Positions 44,713 through 54,129 of a DNA stretch of 64,000 nt are shown here, in pieces. Each line of letters begins with the position of its first letter. Position 1 is the first letter of the stretch. A model generated the notes under the pieces. That model was not told the origin of the DNA. It did no database searches and saw only the letters and a list, made by a program, of their open reading frames with translations. The translations under genes and the position numbers were made by a program. The stretch comes from JAJFUE01 sp041687335 (GTDB taxonomy: Bacteria > Sumerlaeota > Sumerlaeia > MVZB01): assembly GCA_041687335.1 (NCBI GenBank), contig JAWLCE010000020.1:16442-80441 (forward strand), given 5' to 3'.

Positions 44713-47421
44713 ATGGAGCAGGACAAAGAAATAATCGAGGCGGTGCAGCAGGGGGATCGCGAGCGGTTCGCCGAGCTGATCGAACGCCATCAGCGGATGG
44801 TGTATGCGATCGGCTGGAGTTACCTCGGCGATGCCGACTCGGCCGAAGATGCCGCGCAGGAAACCTTCATCAAAGCCTACCGTTACCTGCGCGCGCTGCG
44901 CGATCCCTCCCGCTTTGCGGGTTGGCTGGCCCGCATCGCCCGCAATGTCAGCACGTCGATGCTGCGCCGCCGCCGCTCCGAACTCGACCTGCGCCGCCGC
45001 TGGTTGCTGAGTCGGCCTCCCGTAAGTGCGCCACCAGCCGCTGGTGCAGCCGACAATTTAGACAAGGAGCTACATGACTCACTTAGCGCGGCGCTGGCCG
45101 AGCTGGCGCCGGCGCATCGGGAGTGTCTTGTTCTGTTCTACCTCGAAGGCAAGAGCATCCGTGAAGGCGCGACGGCGATCGGCATCAGAGAGGAGGCGAT
45201 GCGGACGCGGCTGCACCGGGCACGGCGGGCGCTGCGCGTAAAGATGGAAGATCACCTCGGCGATGAACTGCGCGAGCTTGCCCCGCGCCGCAATCTGGCT
45301 CCCGTGGTCATGCCGCTGTTGCCCATCGAACCGATCGGACTGGCTTGGGCGGGGGGCAGCTCGGTCGCAAGCAAGGCGCTCAGCTGGTTCGGTGCATTGC
45401 CGGCGGGATTCGGCATCATGCTCTGGATGTGGCTGAGCAAGGCCGGCTTTTTCTACCTCCTCTTGCGCTGGTTTGCCGGCATGGAATCTGCAAACCTGAT
45501 CCAGCGGCCGGAGAATGATTTTCGCCGCGCCCGTCTGCGCCGCAACGCACGACAGGTTGGCTTGGCGGCCCTATTGATAATGCTTTCAACAGCCTACTTC
45601 GGCTATCTCTTTTCACCACTCGTCATATTCCAAATTCTGTCCATTTATACTGTGGTGGCCCTCATGTCGCAGATCAGGATCCTGCGCATCAATTGCAGCG
45701 CTGTCATCATCGGGCAACTGCTGACTTTGTTCTTCATGCTCGTCGCGAATGTTCTGATTGGTTTCTTCCATGCCCCATTCACTGTCTTCATCATTGCAAT
45801 GCTGCTGATCAATGTCATGCTGTACTGGACCAACCGGGAGCTCCCCCGTCGCCAGGATTACAACCTTTTCCTTCGTCAAGCCAAGGGGCTCTTGCCTGGG
45901 AGTGATCTACAGGCCCTTGCACCACTGGCACGGCCACTTGATGATGTTGAGTTGCGCGCCTTCGCGAAGTTCATGGGCACTCACTGGCTGGCACGTGATT
46001 ACCGGGTGCGCAGAGATAAACTGGTTCTCAGGCTACCGCCAGTGGACCCATCTCCCATTGAGGCGATGTTGATGCTCCCGCTGTGCGGCACGTCCATTGA
46101 GATCGGCCGGGATGGGTCCTGCCGAGCGAGGATCTCGGCGGGTGATGCGCGCGCGCTCAGTGAACTGAGCAGCAACGCCAAAGCTCCTACCCAGCTTCGC
46201 GATGACGTGGAGCATGCGGTGAGCATTGGCTTGAGAGAATTTTTAGCCGGTGATGAAGCGGCTGTGCGCCGTCGCCTGGGTATTGACCTTGAAGAACCCA
46301 TTTTTTTCGCAAAATTCAGTGAGTCACGGTCCTATCGCTTGCAGTTTGCCATCAGCATCGGTGCCACGATCTTCGCATTGCTCATGTTCGCCCACATCGG
46401 TAGTTGGTCTGCTGGCTGGACTGATCCGGGAGTTTGGAAAAAGCAGCCGGTCAGCGTGGAGATGGCGCGGTCGGCGCTCGAAGAGTGGATCAGCAGTTAC
46501 AGCCAGGCCGCGCGGCCCGAGCTGCTGATGCTGTGGCAGAGTCCGGCGCATCCGTCGCTCGAGCTGATCGGCCCAGAATTGGCCGACCGCTACCGAGATT
46601 TGGTGCTAAATGAAATTAATGGCCCTTGGCCTGCCGCCCACCCCGGCCGCATTTTCAACGCGCTGAATTCGCCCCATCTGCTCTACCATACGCTGACCGT
46701 GCCGCTGCTCAGCCGGGAGGAACTGGCCACGCTCGGTTTCGACCGCGAAGGCATTCGCGGCATGCTGCGCTGGGCCAGCCTCGAGGAGCGTCCGCAGCTT
46801 TTCGACCTGCACGGCCAACAATCCAGACGCTCCATTACAATGGCTGACGGCCGGAATTATCGGGCGCTGGAGATCGAGTCGCTCGCCCTGCGCCTGCGGA
46901 TCCTTGCCGAGTTCGACGCGCTCGATAAAATTGACAGGGAAGCAGTTGCCGGGCTGATCGCCCGCCACCAGGTCGGTCCCGGCTTTGAACTTCCGGAGGG
47001 TTTCCACCCGCTCGACATTGAGCAGGCCAGCGGGTTGTTCAACTTCGGCGTGTGCGGCTTGAGCGAAACTTGGGCCGCGCTGCTGGCGCTCGATGCGCTT
47101 GGCGCGCTCGACCTGATCGACCGTGAAGCCTGCGTTGCCGGCATCCTGCGCTTTTATCGTGGGCGCGGTGAGTTTCAGGAACGCAATTTACGCGATTCCG
47201 GCATTCATATTTCCGGTGGCAATGCAGATCGATTTTTCGCCATGGAAAGCCTCTCGCTGCTGGCTGCACTCGGCCGGGTCGAGGACCTGAAGCGGTGGCA
47301 GTTTTCTCCCGAAACAGAATTTCATCGAACCGCTTCGCAATCACGCGGGCAGCAACAGGTAACCCCACGCGCATGGCAATCGTTGGCATTCCAGGAAAAC
47401 CATGCTGATCATGTTGAGTGA
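44713..47421 (+). CDS. ECF sigma factor fused to membrane and toroid-like domains
   Basis: A 902-residue protein with GGGAGG six bases upstream. Residues 1-90 are sigma region 2 (RHQRMVYAIGWSYLGDADSAEDAAQETFIKAYRYL is recognisable). Residues about 120-178 are region 4 (LAPAHRECLVLFYLEGKSI, MRTRLHRARRALR). A membrane part follows with about five helices between 225 and 371. A soluble domain spans about 380-540, with another helix at 545-563. The last 310 residues are alpha-helical repeats (RALEIESLALRLRILAEFDAL, GLSETWAALLALDALGALDLID) that resemble prenyltransferase/squalene-cyclase-like alpha toroids. No anti-sigma gene lies next to it. The membrane-anchored C-terminus could hold the sigma part inactive until a signal or cleavage occurs; that is inference. 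Confidence 0.85.
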   Translation: MEQDKEIIEAVQQGDRERFAELIERHQRMVYAIGWSYLGDADSAEDAAQETFIKAYRYLRALRDPSRFAGWLARIARNVSTSMLRRRRSELDLRRRWLLSRPPVSAPPAAGAADNLDKELHDSLSAALAELAPAHRECLVLFYLEGKSIREGATAIGIREEAMRTRLHRARRALRVKMEDHLGDELRELAPRRNLAPVVMPLLPIEPIGLAWAGGSSVASKALSWFGALPAGFGIMLWMWLSKAGFFYLLLRWFAGMESANLIQRPENDFRRARLRRNARQVGLAALLIMLSTAYFGYLFSPLVIFQILSIYTVVALMSQIRILRINCSAVIIGQLLTLFFMLVANVLIGFFHAPFTVFIIAMLLINVMLYWTNRELPRRQDYNLFLRQAKGLLPGSDLQALAPLARPLDDVELRAFAKFMGTHWLARDYRVRRDKLVLRLPPVDPSPIEAMLMLPLCGTSIEIGRDGSCRARISAGDARALSELSSNAKAPTQLRDDVEHAVSIGLREFLAGDEAAVRRRLGIDLEEPIFFAKFSESRSYRLQFAISIGATIFALLMFAHIGSWSAGWTDPGVWKKQPVSVEMARSALEEWISSYSQAARPELLMLWQSPAHPSLELIGPELADRYRDLVLNEINGPWPAAHPGRIFNALNSPHLLYHTLTVPLLSREELATLGFDREGIRGMLRWASLEERPQLFDLHGQQSRRSITMADGRNYRALEIESLALRLRILAEFDALDKIDREAVAGLIARHQVGPGFELPEGFHPLDIEQASGLFNFGVCGLSETWAALLALDALGALDLIDREACVAGILRFYRGRGEFQERNLRDSGIHISGGNADRFFAMESLSLLAALGRVEDLKRWQFSPETEFHRTASQSRGQQQVTPRAWQSLAFQENHADHVE

Positions 47422-47769
47422 CCGGAGAGAAGCAGACCATTTACTGGTGGCGGCGGACATCGTCGGGTAGAGGATCGTCGCCTTGTGCTCGCCGAGGCCG
47501 GCCAGGGCGTAAATGGCCAGCTGGTAGAGCATCTCGCGCGGTAGGGGCTTCTCCCACAGGTCGCGGTATTTGGCGTCGAGCGTCGCGATCGGCCGGCGGT
47601 CCTTGAGCACGACGAAGTCGGGGCGCGGCGTGGGGGCCTGGCGGTTGCGCGGGTTCCAGCCGGGCCGATTCGCCATCATGCCGCGCAGGCCGTATTCGTC
47701 GCCCAGTTCGTAGCCGGCCAGGTTCTCGCGCAGAAAACGGCTCAGCAGCGCCTGGAAGAAGTGGTTCAT
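47341..47769 (-). pseudogene. McrC fragment (5-methylcytosine restriction, decayed)
   Basis: The segment reads MNHFFQALLSRFLRENLAGYEL, RGMMANRPGWNPRNRQAPTPRPDFVVLKDRRPIATLDAKYRDLW, PREMLYQLAIYALAGLGEHKATILYPT. This matches the C-terminal nuclease region of McrC, with the PD-(D/E)xK elements PDFVV and DAKY. The N-terminal two-thirds of McrC and McrB are absent, and the last family residues after ILYPT (about 47455) are replaced by unrelated sequence overlapping the sigma-fusion 3' end. It is a remnant of a restriction system, not a working gene. Confidence 0.75.
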
Positions 47770-48163
47770 GTCGGATGGAGCTTTAGGACTGACCTTCTAC
47801 ATGGTGAGGGCCAATACCAGCCGCGGCGGTTCTCTGAGGAGCTGCGCGGATTGTCTGGTCGATATTGAACATTCTTGCGTCTCGCGAAAATCTGGGCATG
47901 CTGAATCTTGGAGATCCCCGGCAGGCAATTTATGATGCGCAATCGGTATTTTGGCAACCGGTTTGCCGATCAATGCAATGCAGGCACGGATCGACGCTTT
48001 GTACGATCCCGGACTGCTGCCTTTAGTTCCTTCAGGACCTTTCCAGTAAGCGAATCTAGCGTGCTCTGCAGCCTGGCGCACGGTGGCCGATGACCATGTC
48101 TCAGCTTGCACCTCCATGACTCGGATTATATTGAATGGATATAGGGCGGCTTATTTACTGCGG
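47770..48163. other. No supported gene
   Basis: Competing short frames on both strands, for example a 106-codon minus-strand frame at 47797-48117, lack a good ribosome-binding site or family. The region lies between two broken genes and is probably eroded DNA. Confidence 0.45.
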
Positions 48164-48447
48164 TTATTTCTTCCGGCACGCTGCTGCCGCCTGAGTCAGC
48201 AGCTCCTCGGCCAGCACCAGCGCGTCGACGGGCCAGAGGCCGGGCGGGCGGGGGTGGGTGACGCCGGGAACGGCGAGCGGGCGGCAGCTGAGCAGCCGGG
48301 CGGCCGGATCGAGCGCAATGGCGCGGGTGGTGGGGGCATCGGCGGCTGCCGGGAGGGCGGCTCGGGCGATTGCGCCTGCGCACCCCCAAGCGCCAGCACC
48401 AGTGAGCCAGCCAGCAAAACCAGACGAGTGAACGACATCGACTGCAT
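48164..48447 (-). pseudogene. Frameshifted small lipoprotein
   Basis: The N-terminal frame (start 48447 or 48438) reads MSFTRLVLLAGSLVLALGG, a signal peptide. The C-terminal frame, offset by one base, reads PAAADAPTTRAIALDPAARLL and PRPPGLWPVDALVLAEELL, which looks coding. Adding one G to the GGGGG run on the minus strand would join them as LVLALGGCAGAIA, giving a lipobox-like cysteine. This is either a sequencing error in a homopolymer or a real frameshift. Confidence 0.5.
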
Positions 48448-48619
48448 CACCACCGGCGGGCAATCCGCGCCGCCGCCGCCTTTTTCCATACCCCGGAGCG
48501 GCTGGACTGGCCGGGGCCGGGGCACCGGCGGATAAGCCTGTCCGGAATGCTGCTATTATAGTATCAGACGGCGCTCGCGCGGCAATGGTTTGCTGCTGGC
48601 TTAAAATGAGGCCGCCGCC

Positions 48620-50188
48620 TCAGTCGCGGCGCAGCAGCTGCCAGGGTCCGAACTGGCGCAGCGGACCATAACCGGCCGGCGGAGCCTCGAGCGTCAGCAG
48701 GAACTCGGGCCGCCGCTGCTCGAGCTGGGCGGGGGTGGCCAAATGCTCCATCTGCTCGAGCACCCCGCCGATGAACCCGACCAGGTGCAGCGCGTCCATG
48801 TGGCGGTCGGCGGGGGCGTAGACGCCAATCCGGGTGGCCGGGCCAAACGGATGCATCCACTCGGGCATGCGCGTCTCCTGCTGCAGCCAGTGCCCCAGCG
48901 CCACCAGGTCATGATTCAGGCGCGGTCCCTCGGTCTCGTCGAAGCGGTTGGCGGTCAGGCCGTTGAAGCCGAGCCAGCCGATGCCGAGGAGGGCGAGGCA
49001 GGCGGCCGTGGCGAGGCGGCCGGTCCCACCCCGGCGCCAGGCCGGCTCGAGCGCGCGCAGCGAGAGGGCGAACAACACCAGCAGCAGCGTATAGGGAATG
49101 ACCACGGCGCGCATCGGGCGGCCGACCCCCGAACTGGCGGCCGACAGCGACATCAGCAGCACCAGCGAGAGGATGATACCGGCCAGCACGAGCAGCGGCC
49201 CGCGCCGGGGGCCGCGCGCCAGCAGCGCCAGCCCCAGCCCCGCCGCCCCGGCCAGCAGCCAGCGGAGCTGGCCCACCAGCTCGGCCGGATAAACCCAGAA
49301 GCGCCCCCACGCGCCGGCCTGACGCATCTCCTCGCTCATCCAGTCATGCAGCATCTGATGCTCGTTGCGCAGGAACTGAAGCGGATGGCCCAGCTGGCGA
49401 TGTGACTCGATCAACCAGAGGAGCGGGAAGGCGGCGGCGGCCAGCAGGATGAAGCCGGCGGCCAGGCGCCACGAGCGCGACGCCCGCCGCCAGCGCCGTA
49501 CGAGCGCGCCCAGAAAAAACGGCGCCCCGGCCATGATCGCCATCCAGGCGACATAATGGACCGAGGCCGCGGCGAAGAGGAAGCTTCCGGCCGCCAGCGC
49601 ATCGGGCCAGTGACGCCGGCCGGGTGAGTCTCGCTCGAGGAAACGCCAGCAGCCCGCCAGCGCCAGGCAGAAGCCGGCCACGGCCAGGTTGTCTGCCAGC
49701 ACGCCGCTGCCAAACCAGAGGCCGGTGTAGCCGGGCGCCGCCAGCAGGGCCGCGGCCGCGGCGACCCAGTGGCGGCGCGAGACGGTCAGCGCCAGCCACC
49801 AGACCGCCGCCAGCGCAAGAAACTGCGCCGCCTGAATGCCGGCCAGCGCGCCCAGCGCCGAATTGCCCAGCAGCCGGATCCAGAGGCCGAACCAGGCAAT
49901 GCCACCCGTCAGCCAGACGCCATCCCAGGTGAACAGGTAGGGGCTGGCGGCCCAGAGGTTGGACAGGTGCAGCCGGTTGGGCTCATCGAAGGTATGAAAC
50001 ACGAAACCGTGGCGCAGCAGCATGATAGAGGCGGCCAGCCGCAGCGCGACGGCCGCCATCAGGAGCGCCAGGCCATAGCCGGGGTGGAGTTCGCCGGCCG
50101 CAGCCGGCGCGAGGCGCCGGCCCGGCGCCAGCGCCAGCAGCCACAGCCCCACCACGCCCAGCAGCATCAACAGGCCCATCCATTCCAT
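48620..50188 (-). CDS. GT39-like polytopic membrane glycosyltransferase
   Basis: A 522-residue protein with about 12 hydrophobic helices. GGAGG lies eight bases before the start. The acidic motif near the first periplasmic loop is FHTFDEPNRLHLSNLW (about residues 64-79), the place where GT39/GT83 enzymes carry catalytic Asp/Glu. A soluble C-terminal region (IGVYAPADRHMDALHL) ends the protein. It is similar in style to the GT39 proteins of the 25-38 kb clusters. It should transfer a sugar from a polyprenyl carrier outside the membrane; acceptor unknown. Confidence 0.75.
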   Translation of the reverse strand: MEWMGLLMLLGVVGLWLLALAPGRRLAPAAAGELHPGYGLALLMAAVALRLAASIMLLRHGFVFHTFDEPNRLHLSNLWAASPYLFTWDGVWLTGGIAWFGLWIRLLGNSALGALAGIQAAQFLALAAVWWLALTVSRRHWVAAAAALLAAPGYTGLWFGSGVLADNLAVAGFCLALAGCWRFLERDSPGRRHWPDALAAGSFLFAAASVHYVAWMAIMAGAPFFLGALVRRWRRASRSWRLAAGFILLAAAAFPLLWLIESHRQLGHPLQFLRNEHQMLHDWMSEEMRQAGAWGRFWVYPAELVGQLRWLLAGAAGLGLALLARGPRRGPLLVLAGIILSLVLLMSLSAASSGVGRPMRAVVIPYTLLLVLFALSLRALEPAWRRGGTGRLATAACLALLGIGWLGFNGLTANRFDETEGPRLNHDLVALGHWLQQETRMPEWMHPFGPATRIGVYAPADRHMDALHLVGFIGGVLEQMEHLATPAQLEQRRPEFLLTLEAPPAGYGPLRQFGPWQLLRRD

Positions 50189-50680
50189 GTGGGTTGCCTC
50201 CAGACAAGGATGTCAGCCACGGCTGGAGCACATGATAGGGCACACGCGGGAAATGCCAAGCTGAAACCGCGCCGGCGGGTCAAAAAAAAATAAGTCGGCC
50301 GGATGGGATCACCAACCGGCCAGCATCGACGACGCCGCGCCCGCGCTTGGGCCAGCAGAGGCCATAAAGCCCCGCCGGCGCCGGCCGCTCGAAAACCCGA
50401 TGTAACGGCCGGCCGAGCAGGTGCTCGACCACGGCCACGGCGCCGCCAAGATATTGCCGGTCGCACTGCTTGCTCGGCGGTTTCAACCGTTCAAATCACG
50501 AATCACAGATATTCCGTAACGCACAACCCGTGCCAGCCCCCGGCAAAAGCGACAGCTGCCGGAACGGGCCTGCTTACAGGCACCGGCGCGAAAGCGGTGC
50601 GACGCGTGTTGGCGCGGACGCGGGCATTCGACAATCAATATTTGACGCGTGTTTCAAATTATGATTGCAGCCAAAGGCGC
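50189..50680. other. Intergenic region with a terminator, no supported gene
   Basis: A 68-codon minus-strand frame (50280-50486) runs through a terminator hairpin, so it is not a convincing gene. Nothing else is supported. Confidence 0.5.
50283..50322 (-). terminator. Rho-independent terminator (minus strand)
   Basis: GGCCGG and CCGGCC (50317-50322 and 50298-50303) pair, with an extra TGG/CCA inside. The minus strand then runs GACTTA and nine T residues (50291-50283). It lies 360 bp downstream of the VIT/vWA gene and may end that transcript. Confidence 0.7.
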
Positions 50681-53026
50681 TTACCCGGCCAGAGCCTTGA
50701 CGATCTTTCGCCACTGCCTGCTGCCGATGGCCTTGCCCTTGATGATTGTCTTGCGGGCCCGTTCAATCCAGCCGCCGCCAGCGCCTTGCCGGCCGTTGAC
50801 CCGCCGCTCGACATCCCGCAGCACCTCGCGCAGTTCCTCATCGACATTGGCCGCCGCCAGGAACTTGAGCATCAGCACAACGTGCCGACCGAAGGCGGCG
50901 TGGTCGCTGAAGACCCCTTGCTCGGCAAAGGCCAGCAGAGCGATGGCGGTGCTCATTGCGCGCGCCTCATCGCTGTCGCCCGGCAAGCCGCCGTCGGGCT
51001 CGAGCCGGCCGGCGAGGTCGACCAGAACGTCGTCGGGCGTCGGCTCTTTGGCCGCTGCGGGCAGCGGTGCATCGAATTCACGCAGCGGGGTATCATCGAA
51101 AAAGCGGCGGCGCTGGCGATGCAACGCCATCGTCGGCGCGTCAGCCCCATCGGCCGTTCCATGCAAATTATAGGCGATGCACGGGCTGCACATGAAACCG
51201 CTGAAGTAGCCGCCCATCTCCACATCCTGCGGCAGGCCGACCGGGACGACGTGCGTACGCGGCGGATCGCCCGGCTGGTCGGCTGGGTTTTCGACGACCG
51301 CCACCAGCGAGGCGGCGCGGCTGGCCAGGCCGAAGCGGCGGCTGAGTGCGAGCAACCGCTCGTCACCCTCGCGGCCGGTGGCATCGACCTCGGCGTCGGC
51401 GATAAGGCGCGAGCCGGCCAGCAGCCGCAACGTCTCGCCGAGCGCACCGGGCTCGATGGTTGATTCAATTTCAAGCCGCCGCTCGCCCTCGGCGGCCGGC
51501 CACTTCGCGACAAGCCTCAGCTTGTCGGCTTGTGTGGCGCTCGCCCAGGCGCGCGCCGGAGCGCGATCAAAAACGTGGCTCGTTGGCGCCGGCTCGAACT
51601 CGGAGCCGTCGCTGCCCTCGATGCTCCAGCGCAGGTCGCAAGCGATCGCGCCGCCGAGGCGACCGAAGACTTCGAGCGCGGCCATGTCAACCCGCTCGCG
51701 CGGGCCCACGCAGCGGCTGGTGCCGCCGGTGCGCCGCGCCAGCAGCTCGAGGAATCGGTCGCGTGCGGCGCTGCCGATGCCGAGCGCGTGCACGCGCGCC
51801 CCGAGTGCTTGCGCGCGGCGGATGATCGACTCGCCCTCCATGACCTGGCCGTCAGTCAGCAGCATGATATCGCCGCCCTCGCGCCCCAGGACCCGGCCGG
51901 CCGCCTCGATGCCGGCCTCCAGTTCCGTCCCGCCGCACACCCCGGCTTTTTCAAGGAAAGCCCGCGCCTCGCTCCGCGCCGCCGCATCCGCCGGCCGCAA
52001 CGCGTTGCAAAATGAAATCGTCGTGTCGTCGAACAGCACGATGCCAAACCGGTCTTGTTCACCCAGCGCACCGAGCGCCGCCAAGAGCGCGCGTTGCGCC
52101 TGATCAAACGGCGCGCCCATCATCGAGCCTGAGCGGTCGAGCAGGAAAACGACCTGCTTGAGGCCCTGTGCCGCCGCGCCAAACTGCGACGACGGCACCA
52201 CCGCCGCCACGCGCGCGCGGCCTTCGCCGTCAATCCCGCCGAGCATGAACGGGCGCGCCTCGCGCGCACGGGCGTCAATGACCAGGTCGCGGTCGGGCAG
52301 GTCGGCCTCGGTCGCCAGCGTGAGACGCGCCTCGGCTTCGCCGCGCAGAGCCACGCGCAGCGGGTGGGAAGGGCTCGAGACCTCCGCCAGCGGCGCGCCG
52401 AGGCGCACGGCCAGGTTGAAGCGCACCTGGTGCAGCCCGCGCGCGTCCTCGCTCCAGCGCGGCATCACCAGGTCATCAAAGATCTCGGCGGGCAACTCGA
52501 GCTCGCCGCGGCCATCCTCATCGATCGACGGCCGCGCCTGCGCGTGATAGAGCGGCGGCAGCGAGAACGGGAAGCGGAAGCGGAAGCCGTCGTCGCGCGC
52601 TTCGACGCCCGCCAGCAGCTCCAGGCGCACGGTGACGCGCTCACCATGCTTGATGTTACCGACGGCGAGGTTGACAAGGCCATCGCCATGGACACGCGCA
52701 TGCGCCGCCAGGTGGCCTTCCTCGAGTCCCTTCTCGTATGCCTCGCGCGCCTCGAGGACTGGGCGCAGCTCCGAGCGCGCGATGCCACGCGGGCCGGCAA
52801 TGCGGAAACGGCGCAGAGCAGCATCGGCCGCCAGCGGGAAGGCGTAGATCAGCTCGCCGGCGCGCCGCTCGTCCGAGACGAACTCGTGGTGCACGACCAG
52901 CCGCGCCCCGACCGGCAGCAGCTCACCCGTCAGCCACAGCGACTGCATCTTGAGGCGGCACGGCTTGCCGTCGGCCTTCAGCGGCGCGAAATGTCCAGTG
53001 GCCCGCTCAACGCTCGTCGTCGTCAT
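50681..53026 (-). CDS. VIT and von Willebrand A domain protein
   Basis: A 781-residue protein. AAGGAG lies six bases before the ATG at 53026, so the frame open to 53050 is disfavoured. A VIT domain fills about residues 20-150 (LPVGARLVVHHEFVSDERR, VLEAREAYEKGLEEGHLA, VGNIKHGERVTVRLEL). A vWA domain follows from about 285, with an intact metal site: DRSGSMM near residue 295, GGTELEAGI and LLTDGQVM. The C-terminal 300 residues include WKKIV-like basic helices. VIT-vWA proteins resemble inter-alpha-trypsin inhibitor heavy chains; in bacteria their function is mostly unknown. There is no signal peptide, so it is probably cytoplasmic. It overlaps the MerR gene by 20 bp. Confidence 0.9.
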   Translation of the reverse strand: MTTTSVERATGHFAPLKADGKPCRLKMQSLWLTGELLPVGARLVVHHEFVSDERRAGELIYAFPLAADAALRRFRIAGPRGIARSELRPVLEAREAYEKGLEEGHLAAHARVHGDGLVNLAVGNIKHGERVTVRLELLAGVEARDDGFRFRFPFSLPPLYHAQARPSIDEDGRGELELPAEIFDDLVMPRWSEDARGLHQVRFNLAVRLGAPLAEVSSPSHPLRVALRGEAEARLTLATEADLPDRDLVIDARAREARPFMLGGIDGEGRARVAAVVPSSQFGAAAQGLKQVVFLLDRSGSMMGAPFDQAQRALLAALGALGEQDRFGIVLFDDTTISFCNALRPADAAARSEARAFLEKAGVCGGTELEAGIEAAGRVLGREGGDIMLLTDGQVMEGESIIRRAQALGARVHALGIGSAARDRFLELLARRTGGTSRCVGPRERVDMAALEVFGRLGGAIACDLRWSIEGSDGSEFEPAPTSHVFDRAPARAWASATQADKLRLVAKWPAAEGERRLEIESTIEPGALGETLRLLAGSRLIADAEVDATGREGDERLLALSRRFGLASRAASLVAVVENPADQPGDPPRTHVVPVGLPQDVEMGGYFSGFMCSPCIAYNLHGTADGADAPTMALHRQRRRFFDDTPLREFDAPLPAAAKEPTPDDVLVDLAGRLEPDGGLPGDSDEARAMSTAIALLAFAEQGVFSDHAAFGRHVVLMLKFLAAANVDEELREVLRDVERRVNGRQGAGGGWIERARKTIIKGKAIGSRQWRKIVKALAG

Positions 53027-53432
53027 CTTCGTCTCCTTGTTGGTTTTCATGGTCGTGTAAATCGATCGCCAGCCGGCGCAGCGCCCGGCTGATCCGTCTG
53101 AGGCGCGCAGGGTCGCCCCGGCTGGTCACAAGCACCATCACGTCCTCGGCAATGGCATAGGTCAGGGTCTGCTGAGGCTGCGGCACGCCCGGCTCATCAG
53201 CCTCGCCGCCGAACTTCGCAGCGATCCGCGCCAGCGTCCAGCCCTTGGCCTGGAGCTTGCGGATTTCTTCCAGCCGCTCGAGGTGCTGCGCTCCGTAAGC
53301 CGCCCGCGGCCCCGCCCGCAGCGGCGGCGGCAAGAGCCCCCGCGTGATATAAAGCCGCACCGTCCGAGCCGGCACCCCGCCCAGCTCGACCAGTTCCGCC
53401 AGCCGATATTCGTCCTTCTCGTGCGCCCGCAT
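53007..53432 (-). CDS. MerR-family transcriptional regulator
   Basis: A 141-residue regulator. The N-terminal MerR winged helix (YRLAELVELGGVPARTVRLYITRGLLPPP, QHLERLEEIRKLQAKGWTL) is followed by a short C-terminal part without the cysteine pairs of metal-sensing members. The tail is very acidic. It is the first gene of an operon with the VIT/vWA gene, which it overlaps by 20 bp. It probably binds the palindrome in its own promoter. Confidence 0.9.
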   Translation of the reverse strand: MRAHEKDEYRLAELVELGGVPARTVRLYITRGLLPPPLRAGPRAAYGAQHLERLEEIRKLQAKGWTLARIAAKFGGEADEPGVPQPQQTLTYAIAEDVMVLVTSRGDPARLRRISRALRRLAIDLHDHENQQGDEDDDDER

Positions 53433-53470
53433 CGCCCCAGCTTCCTTCGTCCATGGAACATCTAGCCATC

Positions 53471-53498
53471 ATAATAACACACAATATGACAGTGTCAA
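53471..53498 (-). promoter_or_regulatory. Promoter and operator of the merR-VIT/vWA operon
   Basis: On the minus strand TTGACA (53498-53493), a 16-bp spacer and TATTAT (53476-53471) lie about 40 bp before the merR start. The palindrome TGACA-C-TGTCA (53497-53487) overlaps the -35 element, fitting autorepression. Confidence 0.7.
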
Positions 53499-53546
53499 TA
53501 TTAAAAAGGGGCGCTTTGCGATGCTTTTATTGCTACAGCCAAGATC

Positions 53547-53624
53547 GCGCACGCGAGGGATCTTACGGGCGGATAGGGACCCATCACCCCCTACTGGGTC
53601 GTGCGAAAAGAGGGGGGCGGGGGC
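53547..53624. repeat. G-rich repeat, copy A
   Basis: About 78 bp, related to copy B at 54130-54210. Shared core: GCG...CGCGAG, GCGGAT, GGG.CCCAT, then GCGAAAAGAGGGGGG. Direct orientation. Confidence 0.6.
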
Positions 53625-53686
53625 ATGAGGGGTTGGCGGTGTGCACTTTACAAGTTAGGAGAGTCTCAGCGGGCATGAGCTCTTTG

Positions 53687-53845
53687 CTAAGCGCGTGCAG
53701 AGCGGTTCGTTTGCCGCAGTAGCTGCATTGTGTCCAGTTTGTCCATGATTTCCTGATACACGACCATGCTGACCTGGCGCACGATGGAGGCGTTTGCCCG
53801 GCCGAGCGTTGACTCCTCCGACAGGAAACTGGGGGAGTAACCCAT
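53687..53845 (-). CDS. Doubtful 52-residue ORF
   Basis: An ATG-to-TAG frame (MGYSPSFLSEES, IVRQVSMVVYQEIMDKLDTM) with a protein-like mix of residues and predicted helix. It has only a weak AAAAG sequence upstream. It could be a short real gene or the remnant of a larger one near the element end. Confidence 0.25.
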   Translation of the reverse strand: MGYSPSFLSEESTLGRANASIVRQVSMVVYQEIMDKLDTMQLLRQTNRSARA

Positions 53846-54129
53846 CTTTTATTTGTGATGCGAATGCATACTCTACGGCACATAAAACTCGCGAGGCGGC
53901 AAACGTCAGAGGCACCTGCGGATTGGCATCACGCGAGAACCCCACATCGGTTTCGCCAGTTATTCACATACATACTGAATGACGCGTGTCTACACTCGCC
54001 TTCGCGTTGGCTGGCTCGTTTAGGGGAGTCATCGGTCGGGCGTTCCATTCTCTGGTCTCCCTGCCGTGTCTACCCTCGCTCAAAAAAGATTCTCGGACCA
54101 ATTGCAGGTGCCAACCCGAGGCGCTGAAC

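Noticed and set aside
47797..48117. 106-codon minus-strand ORF
   Set aside because: No ribosome-binding site, no recognisable family and a competing plus-strand frame; left as unassigned.
50280..50486. 68-codon minus-strand ORF ending GRLIFF
   Set aside because: Its last codons lie across a terminator stem and T-run, so a real gene here is unlikely.
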